DNA from: Chelonoidis abingdonii
Taxonomy: Eukaryota; Chordata; Testudines; Testudinidae
DNA: 64,000 nucleotides
NCBI RefSeq assembly: GCF_003597395.2
Contig: NC_133777.1
Coordinates: 54,560,428 to 54,624,427, forward strand
Reading direction: 5' to 3'
Below the pieces are notes generated by a model. That model saw nothing but the letters and a program-made list of their open reading frames with translations, searched no databases and was not told the origin of the DNA. Shown here one piece after another: positions 23,812 to 35,500 of the stretch (its first letter is position 1; every line of letters begins with the position of its first letter). The translations under genes were made by a program, and so were the position numbers.

Positions 23812-24062
23812 TAGAGCTTGTCAGAAAACAAAATGTTTTCCCCTGTGGAAGATGTCACCAAAAATGAAAAAATAATTTTCATCAAAACTTTCCACTTAAA
23901 ATTTTGACTTTTCATCAAAAAATTAAAACTTTTGACCCAAATAATAAAAGTTTTCAATGCAGACTCAAATTTCTGCAGAAAGCAGACACTTTTCATAAAA
24001 ACATTTGTTTAAAAAACACCCAATTTTCAATTGAAACATCGTTTTGATAGAAAAGTTTTGAT
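23812..24062. repeat. T/A-rich degenerate inverted repeat element
   Basis: Recurring TTTTCATCAAAA / TTTTGA words in both orientations, bounded by GAGCTTGTCAGAAAAC at left and AAAAGTTTTGATTAG at right. It resembles a MITE-like family I recall from turtles with a GAGCTGGTC... end; an outlying copy may lie at 59.7 kb. Class uncertain. Confidence 0.4.
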
Positions 24063-24111
24063 TAGTCTTAATGGAGTCCCAAAATGGTATCACAGTGTGG
24101 TCATTTATAGA

Positions 24112-24807
24112 TAGGGCCCTACCAAATTCACAGCCATGAAAAACACATCATGGACCATGAAATCTGATCTCCCCTCATGAAATCTGGTCTTTCGTATGCT
24201 TTTACCCTATATTATACAGATCTCACAGGGGCGACCAGTGTTTCTCAAATTGGGGGTCTTGACCCAAAAGGGAATTGCAGAGGGATTGCAAGGTTATTTT
24301 AGGGGGTTTGCAGTATTGCCACTCTTACTTCTGTGCTGTATTTAGAGCTGGATGGCCAGAAAGCAGCGGTTATTGGCCAGGCACCCAGCTCTGAAGGCAG
24401 CACCCCGCCAGCAACAGTGCAGAAGGGAGGCAATACCATACCGTGCCACCCTTACTTCTACACTGCTGCCTTCAGAGCAGGGCGGCCAGAGAATAGTGGC
24501 TGCTGACTAAGGGCCCAGCTCTACCTGCAGAGTTGGGCTCCCGGCCTACAGCCACCGTTCTCCAACTGCCCAGTTCTGAAGGCAGTGTTGCCACTAGCAG
24601 CAGCGCAGAGGTAAGGGAAGCAGTACCACAACCCATCCCCCCAATAGGCTTGTGACTCCCCACACAATCCCTTTTGGGTCAGGGCCCCTACAATTATAAC
24701 ACTGTGAAAATTTAGATTTAAATAGCTGAAATCATGAAATTTACAATTTTTAAAATCTTTTGACTGTGAAATTGACCAAAATGGCCCATGAATTTGGTAG
24801 GGCCCTA
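24112..24807. mobile_element. hAT-like element, TIR TAGGGCCCTACC, 8-bp TSD
   Basis: A 696-bp non-autonomous element with perfect 19-base inverted ends (TAGGGCCCTACCAAATTCA and its complement). It is flanked by TTTATAGA (24104-24111) and TTTATAGG (24808-24815), 7 of 8 identical. A second inverted pair inside (GACCCAAAAGGGA near 24260 and TCCCTTTTGGGTC near 24670) encloses a GC-rich core with repeated GCCACCC/TTCAGAGC words. No transposase. A nested insertion is possible, but no inner target duplication was found. Confidence 0.85.
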
Positions 24808-24815
24808 TTTATAGG

Positions 24816-27800
24816 GGAAAAAAACCCCAACTTCTTATGTTGTCACATCCATCCATGAAAGTGCAGGGAACAATCTCCATGAGAGAATGTATCAGTTATT
24901 AATCTGATCTGATACCTTACCTAACATAAATATGGTAGAAGAATAGTGACATGGAAACCAGCAACAGATTTGGGTTTGATTTTTATATTTGCTCACAAGT
25001 AAAGATTTTCAAACATAAAACTACAGACCTATAAGTAGGTTTTGAGCAGTGTTTGGAATTTAACACCCCGAATGATGGATCTCCACTTTCGTTCAGTATA
25101 ATGTCCCAGCATAACAGGTATAGAGCTCCTTGAACTACAGGGCTCAGTCTCAGGAGACTGGCAAAATTCCAAGAGTATTCATGAATATTCTACTATAGCA
25201 GAGTATATTGTGCTAGGCAGGACTCTTACCTTCCATAAATGGTAATAAGTCTTTTGTTCCAAATAAGCTCACTGTGCCCCAGGCTGGCTGTCTTCAATAC
25301 TTGGACACGTGACTCAGTGGAAAATCCAGCCTACAGGCAATCTTTTTTTTCTGTTCTGAAGATGCCAATAGGAAGTGATCAAATAACTGAGGTGACCAGA
25401 TCTTAAGTGTGGAACATGGGGATGACATGGTTGGAGGGATGTTTCAAACTGAGGTGCACCAGCAATGGTTTGACTGGCATTCAACGAGGTTTATAAAGGA
25501 CATGAGGGCAGAGAAATTAAAAAGGTATCCCTGTGCACTTCTCAACAAAGCAATGCCCATCCAACTTGTTCTTTAATGCCACCTTCCCAGAGTAAAAATG
25601 GGGATGTACAATTAAGGTAAGAAATGAGTATTTACCATCTATGTGCTTTTGCTATTTTTTTCAAGTCTCAGCCTCTTCTGCCATTTTGCAGTCTGTATCT
25701 GCACACCCAGTTCTTCCTTATTTAAACCATCTCGCGCCCTGAGGTATATTATAATTATTTGATTACTAAACATATATATGATGGTAGTGCCTGTAGGCCC
25801 CAATATATGTTAGGGCCCATGGTGCTAACCTCTGTACAAAACACACAAGATAATATGGTCACCACCCTCAGGACCTTACCTTATTAATTGCTCTTCTTTT
25901 GTCTCTGTGCTCTGTCATATTTGTCTTCATCTTTGTCTTCTTTTTCCTTTTTTCACTTTTCTGTGCTCATTCCTCTTTTCCTCCACACCTTTAAATCCAT
26001 TCTCCCCTCCTCCTTCCTCCGTATCTCTCCTCATTCTTACTTGTTTATTCCCAGTTCTATATTGACCCTCCTCCTTGCCCTGAAACATTTTTTGCACCCT
26101 TCCACCCTTGCCTTGGCAACCTGGGGAGGGGAGGAGGGGGGGGAAGAAGTGAAGTGAAACTGGCTGGGTTAGCCCTGCCTCAATATGGTGGCAATGTGCT
26201 GAGCTCCTTATAAATCTAGCCACTCACAGTATAATCATCTGAGTTTATGATTCTGTATTGATCTGAATCTCTGGTTGCACTTGCCCTAGAAAAGTTTGTA
26301 CCCATTTTTAGCAACAGTGCAGCTGCACTGTTAGACATGATAAATGCGTTAGTGTAAACAGTGCTCAGGAACTTTTACACAACATTATGAAAACCTACTT
26401 ATGTGAAAGGAAGCTAGCTCGTCAGGTTTCATGACATGGTGGCAAATACGCCTGAGCCCATCTATACTAGCGTTTTTATCCTGTTGAGAGCAATGCTGCA
26501 GTGCAGTAGCTGCAGACTACAAACAAAACAATTTTCTTGCATAAACAAGACCTGTGTGGGAGAACTACCTCAAAGTCTCTGGTGGGCAAGGTACATTACT
26601 TCACTGGGAAGATTTTTTAAAGGGTGGAGGATAGTGTGGGCATAGGTCAGTGTCCTAGTGGGAACTATGTGTGTGGTCAGAAAAATGTAGCTTCTGTAAA
26701 GGTTTATGATTAATATAGCAATGGCATAAGTGTTTTAGCTAGCCATCTAAAATAGCTGAAGTCCAAAGTCTCAAAGCACCTTCTAAATGTGAGTTAACTT
26801 TAAGTTAAATTAGCTATGACTTAGTGCTGAGTACCCTCATGTTCCTTGGACTTCAAAAGTATACACTGAGGCTCTGCAGTTCTAAAAAATTAGACCACTT
26901 ATTTCCAGACAGGGTTTAGGTGCCTAACTTTTGGGACCCAAATTTGATAATTTTGGCATAAGTGTCACATAATCCTTCTGATGCAGGTATTCTCTCAATT
27001 TTACCAATGAGAAAGCTGAACTGACTTGCCCAAGAACGCAGAGTCAGCATCGGAAGTGCAATAGAACAGATATCCTAATTTTCAGACTCAGTTCTAGTCA
27101 CCAGCCAATTCAGCACAGTCTTCCTTTTCCTCCCCCCTAAGAAAGGAATGTGATAATGATGACCTTTTGCCTACCCTCCTGTACTTGTTTTTCTCCTTTC
27201 CTCAAAATGCAATAGTATAATTTTTTCATGCAGTAGGAAGACATTTTGAGTGCAACTGCTGATCCACTGAAATATCTTAATTTTTTTATTTTTCAAGTAC
27301 GTGGCTATTTTAAAAATTATAACCTTGATGTTTCTACATATTGAGATGATTTTCCTTTCCATGGAAAAGAGCCTATCCTCTTTTAAGAATAGTTACACCC
27401 ATTTCTGAAGGACCGATCAAAATGCTTTATGGATGCATTTATTTAATTTGTCTAGAATAGTGAATTCCCTGACTGGAGCATGAACCACAACTCTTTTTTT
27501 CCAGTGGTGTGGTTTTTTTGTTTTTGTGTGTGTTTTTGAGGTGTGGGGGGGAGACAGGGACACTTCATCCTTCGGAAAATGCTTTTGTGAAGAAGTGCGA
27601 CTTGCCCCATGTCTTGAACGTGTACAGCACTAACCTCAGCTGAGCCTCCAGCTTCTAGAGGTGAAGGACTGATACACTGCTTTTTTTTTATTGTTTTGCT
27701 AAACATTTATAATTTGATTTATTAAATTGAGGTGTAGTATAGGGAATAATTTCTCACTGGCATGATAAGCTCTGAGACTTCTTACTGCTTTTGAGTCAGA

Positions 27801-27980
27801 AAGTCCCCTGGGGCTTGGGTAGGTTCTGAGAGTAGGGCACAAAGAGCCAGATCCTCCAATGTATTTAGGTACCTCATTCTCCCTGATTTTGATGGGAGAT
27901 AAGTGTCTTCATCTATGTGAGGATTGGAGCCGGTGTCTGACTCCTAGCTACCTGCCCTTGGAACTACTATGCCCCCTCAC
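24816..27980. other. Intergenic DNA with scattered relics
   Basis: No gene seen. Contains an L2/MIR-like fragment at about 25783-25880 (AGGCCCCAATATATG ... TGTACAAAACACACAAG), a long pyrimidine-rich tract at 25885-26110, another MIR-like relic at about 26958-27112 (ACTGACTTGCCCAAGAACGC), and the GATTTAGGTGCCTAA-type words near 26920 and 27860 of an old dispersed repeat. Confidence 0.55.
25885..26110. repeat. Polypyrimidine tract
   Basis: About 225 bases strongly dominated by C and T on the + strand, with no fixed unit. The open frames across it (Ser/Leu/Phe-rich or Arg/Lys/Glu-rich) are composition effects. Confidence 0.8.
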
Positions 27981-27985
27981 TAGCC

Positions 27986-28112
27986 ATAGGTGCTGAAACT
28001 AGGGGTGCACTTGCACCCCCTGGCTTGAAGTGGTTTCCAGCATTTACAGGGGTTACAGTTTGGTTCAAGGGCTGTCAGCACTCCCCCTATACAACTGGTT
28101 CCATCAACCGGC
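27986..28112. repeat. Small DNA-transposon-like repeat
   Basis: Begins ATAGGTGCTGAAACTAGGGG and ends CTATACAACTGGTTCCATCA; ends are roughly inverted (GTGCTGAAAC vs TGGTTCCATCA). I recognise the internal GGCTTGAAGTGGTTTCCAGC word as a reptile repeat. It lies just upstream of the BNIP2 CpG island. Confidence 0.45.
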
Positions 28113-28139
28113 CACCGGAGTACCTGAGCCCCCCACTCT

Positions 28140-29000
28140 CCCCTCTATGTGGGGAGGGGCCCTTTTTAACAGACCCCAGCGGCCAAGGCCGAGCACTGCA
28201 GTGTGAGTTTGGTGCCTAACCCCCAGTGCAGCCCAGGGGCATCAAGTGCCTCAACCCCTGTCAAACGGGCCCCGTGGGGCGCGCCCAGCTCGCACAGGAA
28301 GGCTGGGGCGGAGCAGTGCCTTGAGCGTGGCAGGCTCGCAGCCCAGCCTTCCTCCTCCGGCAGCTGCCCGGCCCCACCCCCGCTAGAGCGCGCACCGCCG
28401 TAGGCCTGCCTATGGGCTGCATCCTGGAGGTAGGCAGCCGATTACCACCCCCGCACTCTGCGCCTCGCTTCACAGCAGCGTTTTTCCAGCGGCCCGAGGG
28501 GGTTCTTTCGGAACTCACTACGCATGCGCCTAATTTGCAACGCCCCGGGCCGTTCCCCTTCCCAGTGGGTCGTATGACCCGCCGCTCTCCGGCCTCTGTT
28601 TCTGGTTTCTCCCATCGCCTCTCCCATCCGGTTCCGGGTCAGGGCGGTGGTGGGGCGGGAGGCGCTGGGGTCTCTCCGCTGCCCTGGCCGCTTGGGAAGA
28701 TTCATTCCCCGTTAGGTACGTCCCGCTGCCGGAGCGGAGGGAGCCAGGGGGTGGGAGACCCCACTGTGGCTGAGGAGGGGCTGGCTGGGGGGGTGGGCCG
28801 TGGAGCGGGGGAGGCCAGTTGCTGGCTCTTTGTGGAGGGAGGGGGCGAGGACGGAAGGGGAGAGGTGCCGCCTGAGAGGTGTGACTGAGTCGGGGAGGCG
28901 CTGGGGCGGCTGGAGATCCCCTTGCTCATTGCTCGAGGGCGGCTGCGTTCTTTGGTTCTACCCCCAGCAGGGGGGAAGGGGTTGGGGGGGGTGTTACTCT
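28140..29000 (+). promoter_or_regulatory. BNIP2 CpG-island promoter
   Basis: A sharp rise in G+C and CpG frequency compared with both flanks, ending just after the exon 1 donor. It holds a CGCATGCGC motif (28521-28529) close to the NRF1 consensus, an ETS-type TTCCGG at 28632-28637 and G-rich runs downstream. There is no TATA box, as usual for a housekeeping CpG promoter. Open frames across it are expected from stop-poor GC-rich DNA. Confidence 0.75.
28570..28715 (+). other. BNIP2 exon 1, 5' UTR (start approximate)
   Basis: A strong donor TTAG|GTACGT at 28715/28716 inside the CpG island is the best exon 1 end. Splicing to the acceptor at 38483 joins it to the exon carrying the BNIP2 start codon. 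The transcription start is not visible; the left border is a guess downstream of the NRF1-like site. In the BNIP2 frame this exon is open back to a TAA at 28531-28533 but contains no in-frame ATG. Confidence 0.55.
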
Positions 29001-29559
29001 GTCTCTGGCAGGCAGCTCAGTAGCCTGTGGCCACGGTTCAGTTGGGCTGCCCAGGCTCTTTGTTGGGTGCCTTCTCGGTAAGCGTTTTGAAGGTGGGCAT
29101 TGGCCTTCGATGTGCTTTTACAATAACGTGAACGTTAAACTACTGTATGATGGTGCAGTAATGATGTGTCTAACAAACTCTCAAAAGCAAAGCTGTTATC
29201 TGCACTAGAACATTAGTTAGGTTTAGCCAGTGGCGTTTTGCTTTGCAGATTCAGAAGTCATGCTATCCTGCTCGGTCTTACTCTGCTCTTGTGAGTAGGT
29301 TTGATTGAAACGTGCAAAAATCATACTCTGAAATGATGTGGAGTATGTTTTTTAAATTACTGTCAATTCAAGGGATAGCAGCAGGCAGAACAGAAGGATA
29401 TCACAAAGTCCGGAGTCAGTGGTCAGTATTTTACTATCATATGAACAGACAACTCCCTATTCCCAAAATGTAGTTGTTGAGAATAGGAACAGCTTCTAGT
29501 GGCTACCCTGCAGAAAAGAGGAAATTTGTTAATCTTGAACTTCCTTTTTTGTCACTCTT

Positions 29560-29597
29560 TTCTCTCCCTCTCTCTCACTCACACACACACACATATA
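29560..29597. repeat. CT/CA microsatellite
   Basis: A CTCTCT run passing into a CACACA run and then ATATAT. Confidence 0.9.
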
Positions 29598-32290
29598 TCC
29601 TGGGTTGATTGCTAGTTTAAAATAGGTAAATGTTGGCTGCCTCAATTTTTGTAGTAACTCAGGTTCTGAATATTTAGGTGGATACACCACATTAAATTAC
29701 AGGAAATACACTGAACCCACCTCGCTATTTGGCACCCTGAATACTAAATTCACTTGCATTTTTTCAAACTTCAACTGAATGGTTACGTTCCTGCTTTCTA
29801 TGCAGAGCTGCAATAGAAATTGCTCAAAACCTGAAAGTTATAAATGTCAATGGCCTTGTATTAATGTAGGTTTCCCAAATTTTTTCAGAGACTAGTCTCA
29901 TGGACCACCTTCTCTTCACTCATGATTTAATGGATTATCCCTCCCATTGTAGATCAGATTACTGTATCCTAGCTAGAACAATTGCATACATCAAATGAAA
30001 TATGAGGAAAGAAATTAGTGTTAACTTCTAGTGTATTTTAATGCTGGAAACAAGGAGGAGCCAGCACCATGTATCAATCAAGTCTATGTGGATCACAGGT
30101 GGGGAACTGCTGGCTGAACTCTAAATCTTCCTTTAAGTGATCATTGTTTGTGTTCAGTCAGGCTATAGATGCAGGGTGACTGCATAACTGAAACAGACAC
30201 TTAAGATGTTTTTCAATTATGCACAAGTTTCTTCAGTGGAAACTGCCAGGGTAGGTGAGTACATATAACTTGCAATGCTGTCGTCTGTTTTCCAAGTAAA
30301 AGTTCTTTGCACTAATGATCTGATAAACGCTAATGATCATTATGTTGATCTAAAGTGATTACTACTAATCTTCTAACAGTATTTTCAGCGTAAAATGTAT
30401 AAACAATTCCATCTCTTTCAGCATATCTGTGTTTAATCTGGTGCCAAGTCTGTTAATTGCACAGCTGTGTTCCTGTTAGCCACCTTGAATGATTGGTTTA
30501 TTAAGCAATAGGACATGCTAGGGTGTATGCTTCAAGATGATTATAACACCTTGGGCTATATTATGAGGCACAAAGCCAAAGTGGCTTTGACCAACTTAAA
30601 GCAATAACTGCTGTACTGTGCATTACCTGGAGTTCAGTATTGCTATGATGAAATGGAATTTCCTTATCAATGAAAGCTATTTTTAGAGTTGCAAGATGCT
30701 TATGAAGCAAGGAATTTTTATTACTTTCTGAGGGGCAGAAAGGACTTGAAATGTAACCATCTTTATGAAGTACTACCTACCTGTTTCGTTTTTTTTTACC
30801 TCATGTCACAAACTTAAAAGCAATTCAAACAGGGTTTTGCTCAGGTACAGTAAAACATACAATGATATTTTAATCTGGGTAACTCTTTAGCCACTCGGTT
30901 GAATTTGGAAATGCTATTTTTCTAGTCACAGTTCATATGAAAGTGTTAACACTGAAAATAGTGTCATTGTCATTACAAAATGTTTCTATTTTTTTTTTAA
31001 AGCAATTTGAACTGAAATTTTGTGCTTAACTGATAAGATAACTAACTTAATGTTCCCACTTAAATGCTGTGGAAAAATATAAAGCAGTGTTTTCTAGATA
31101 GCATTAATTATCAAAAGAGATTGGAACTAAAAGTTAACAATTTCTCTAAACTAAGAATAAAACTTTTTATTTGATCATTGGTCCAGGACCAGGACTTAGA
31201 AAAACTTACTACACTTGAAGCCACTACTGTTAATCCAGCACACATTCTGTCTTGCTGTGAAGTCACTCTAAAATCACTGGTAGTGTTAGAATGGAATGGA
31301 TTTACTGTCTCTGAAAGATGGAGTTCAGTCTAACTTGGTGCATAATCATCCTTCAGCATCAAGTTGTTGACAAGATAGTGACTAAGTTCATTAGTGTTTG
31401 CTAGGGCTAAAAATGAATGCTCTCTATATGTGGAAAGATAAGACTGTCTAGTTTCTGTTTATGCAATATTTAGTTCTAGCCATATTGGTTCAGAAGATTT
31501 ATTTTAAAGCTATCACTACTTTCAAGTAATCCTGTATTGATCCAGGACTGAATGTATAAAGTCCTCTTCCTTGTACCACACACCTAATTTTGTACAAATA
31601 TCTGCTGTTTGCTTGTGAATCTTATCACTTCTGATCATCTTTGGTTTTAACTATAGAACCTATTGTGGTATAGATTCCAAAGAGAGGAAGGACACAACCT
31701 CTGTATCAAGGCTTTTGTCTTTTAGTACTTGGATAGGTGTCCGATCTCCAGTTCTATTGATTTCAGCTACTTAACCACAAATCAGGTTAAGCAAGGGCAG
31801 TAGGAAGGCAAACTTTACTATATTGGTTTGCTAGTGTATTTGCACCCTGGTCTAAAGGGCCTGCTTCAAACAATGAGATAGTAAGTGGTAGGATGTGAAG
31901 ACTCAATCTATAGTTGATTTGCTGATACTCCAAACAATGGAACAAACTGATAGATTTTTACAGTGTCAGTGGCTAAGCATTTTTGTCCATGGATTCTGAA
32001 AATGGACATTCTAATAACACATTTATATATTTAATTTTGAAACATTAATGCTTCTAACACCTCTATCAAAGAGTAAGAAATTGGATTTTAATGATATTTT
32101 CCTGTGCAGAAAATCTGGTTTTGACATCCAAACTTGTGTGCTTTGAGACACCTGGAATATGGAAATCACTGAAAAGCCAAACTTTGGCTCTTGTAAGGGA
32201 GCAGAACTGCATACTTGTCATGTGATGTGAATTTCATCTTTTGAAAGTTAGCTACAGTAATGAAGGACAGACATCTATATAGCAAACTCA

Positions 32291-32582
32291 GGCTATGTCT
32301 AGACTACCCGCAGTATCGGCGGGTTAAAATGGATTGCTTGGGGATCGATATATCGCGTCTCATCTAGATGGGATATATCAATCCCCGAGCGTGCTTACAT
32401 CGATTCCGGAACTCCACCAACCCCAACGGAGTTCCGGAATCGACGGGGAGCCGCGGACATCGATCCCGCGCGGTGAGGACGGGTGAGTAATCCGATCTTA
32501 GATATTCGACTTCAGCTACGTTATTCACGTAGCTGAAGTTGCGTATCTAAGATCGATTTCCCCCTGTAGTGTAGACCAGCCC
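32291..32582. mobile_element. Harbinger/Chompy-like MITE in intron 1
   Basis: About 290 bp; ends GGCTATGTCTAGACTAC and GTAGTGTAGACCAGCC are inverted. The CpG-rich interior has two strong hairpins: GATTCCGGAACTCC ... GGAGTTCCGGAATC near 32402-32441 and ACTTCAGCTACG ... CGTAGCTGAAGT near 32510-32540. It is related in ends and hairpin layout to the copy at 49.1 kb. Target duplication not resolved; superfamily from memory. Confidence 0.75.
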
Positions 32583-35500
32583 TTAGAGATCAAGCTTAAA
32601 TTAATTATACAGGTAAAGTGATGAAGAGCGATTGAAAGAAATCAAAGCTCACTGTTCCAAGAAGCTCCCTCTTGCTGGGGGAGGAGTGGATGAGAGCTAG
32701 AGAAAAATTGTTGATGTTCTTTTCCGCCCTCCCCCCCACCAGTCTTTCCTTAGAACTTCGACTGACTGAGAGTGAAGTGCATTAACAGGCCATACTAAAC
32801 ATAGCTAAGTTTAATTTAGTTTGTTCTTCTGTTACTGAAATAAAAATATAGGTTGAGATGCTTTGTTAAGGAAGTATGTTAGGAGATAAAATAACATAGT
32901 GGGTCCAATACTGTTAGAGGAGCAGGTTGGGGATCATGTACTGAGGATTTTTGTTCAGGACCTGTGCAAGCAGAAATTGTAGTAGTGATCTCTCTCTCAT
33001 TCTGCTTTGTAAGCATTTGTGAGCAAAGTGTGTCAAATTATTCCATAGCTAATTTGCAAGACAGCAATATTCTGACTTCCTTCAAACTGATGCTGCTTAT
33101 TACTCCTGTTATATTAGTTTCATGTTCTTGTAGCTTTTGGACAATAGTGCTTTCATGCATGAAGCTTCACTTAGACTGTTTTGTCTATCTTGACTATTTA
33201 ATCTGAATTAAAGCTGACATTTAGTTGACCCAAAATTGATCTTCCTTTTAATCAGCATATATTTTGCAGACAATCTCTTATGCAGGGCTTGAAATTCTTC
33301 TTGTAAATTACTTACAATTGTGTTATACAGTCCTTAAAAATACCTTCTTCTTAAATATAATATAATAATGCTGATAAGAATCCAGTTGCAATCATCTGTC
33401 TCCTCCTGCCTAGTTAATAGATCTAGAAAGTTTTTTTTTTGTAGACTAACTTTTAAACTTTACTGCATCTTGAGCAAATACTCAAATCCTATTCATGTTA
33501 CCTACTTAAGTAATATCTTTTAAGTTTATCCACGTGTCTGATAAAATGTACACACACAGGGATTGCTTGGCCACTGAAATGCAGCAACCTCTGAGATTAA
33601 GAATGGTTGTCAGCTGATACAGCATAATCCAAACATGTAGTGAGAGGAAAACTTGCTCAAGGTATTTGGGATTTTAAATGTCAATGCATTATAGACAATC
33701 TCTTAAGAGCACCATCTGAAAGTGCCACATTATGAACTGCATGGACATGAGTTTCTCATTTCCTAATCTCCTGTGTTCCTTTTAATTTCTAATCTTTTGT
33801 TTTCACATTAAAGCAGTATCTTTCCAGTTTTCTCTCATTACCTTCTTGATTGTTCTTAGTAACTTTTACTCCACACAAAATATTCCCTGCTGGTTGTTAC
33901 TCTTACACAGCTTTCCCTTTGTATGTAGTCTTCTGTTCTGCAGTCTATATTGAGAAATATTTTGTCTGAGTTAGGTTCTCCAAAAGGGAAATACTCTACA
34001 GGAAAGGCCATGTTCAAAATTTACCTGCCCTTATTGATAGGAATGTGTAGTTCCAATCATCTAACTTTCTTTCAATCATTTAACATCTGTCTATTAGAAA
34101 CATTGATCACTTAATTAACAAGAAGACGCTGATTTGTTAGTGTCCAGTTTCAACATGTAACAGACTAAACCTCGTAAGGAAAATCATTTGACTCAAGCAC
34201 CAGGAGCTATTCTAAATGAAGTACTTGACTTTTTAGAACTGTAATCAGAAGTTTGTCATGACATGGAGAGGGAATCGTCTGGAGTACACATTTAAGAAAC
34301 TAGTGTCTCAGATGTAACTGAACTGTGGTGGTAAAGTTGTAGCCAACACAGCTGAATTTCCAGATGAAAGTGAACTGCTATCTTCTAAAGAATTTGCTCA
34401 TTGGCTAAATGAATCATATAAATATCAGTAATCCTTTGGTCTCACTCTGCAGTTTTGTCTACTTGACATTGCTGTGCTACATAAAATCAGTAGCCCTTAA
34501 AAAATAATTGTAGCAAATGTAGAAATTAATTTTGTCATGGGGATTGTTTGTGATTCAAACAGTATCAATTGTTGTATGCCATTCAGGAATGGAGAAGACT
34601 GTACATTTTGTTAGTAATTAGATGGTTCTTGTTATCAGTGTAGGAGGGCCATCGCTTCTTGTGTGCCTTTTAATAAGAATTAACAAAACAGTTTTCTGGT
34701 GGTTTAGCCCTTTATATTAGTCTGGCTGCTTTTTAGCTGCATGATCAGATTTAAAGTTTATTCTCTATTGTGGTGGTATGTAACTCAAAGTGCAGGCCAT
34801 CTCTGAAGAGACTTTGAAAATGGCACCTTCCTAATCAATAAATTTGACTCTTGTGCATCTCCTGCTTTCTTCAGTGATAAGTTGTTACTGCTGCATACCC
34901 TGTAAAATCAACATAGCTATGAGATTCTGAGCTAGGTTCTTTTTGTGTGCATCACCAGGATTAAGTTTAAGTCCCAAATATTTGGGACTCCTTGTTACTG
35001 GTGATATGTGAGCCTGAAAGAACAACACAGCTTGATTTGAATGTCCCAGAGTGAGCTGGCTTTTTAAAAAAAAAATTTTTATCTGAAAAAATGTTCTGAT
35101 TTTGAGACAATTGTGGAATTCCAATAAACCTTTAAGGCACTCTTCAAAATAGAACTAGACCATAAGAATTTGCTTAATTTTGTCTGAGACAGAAGAGAAT
35201 AACTGGGAGATTTCTACTGTTTGATCATTTGTGGCAATAGTGGATTGGTGTAATCCAGTTTATTAAGAGCTATTAATATCTTACAATAATACTTGACATC
35301 TTTTTTTCAAAACCTAACTGGTGCACAGTTTCCTCACAAGTATTAACTAATTATCAGCAGGACAATTAGGAGACAGTTAGCAAGCAAAATTTATTTGATA
35401 TAATAATCTTTACAGTTACTAGTACTAATCATTCTCCGTTCATATTCTCATTCTCAGGTGAGTCACTTCAGTGCTGTCTGCCATAAAAGTATTTGGCTGG

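Noticed and set aside
28412..28888. An open frame of 158 codons across the BNIP2 CpG island
   Set aside because: It crosses the exon 1 donor, is in the wrong phase to join BNIP2 exon 2, and has low-complexity Gly/Pro/Ser composition.
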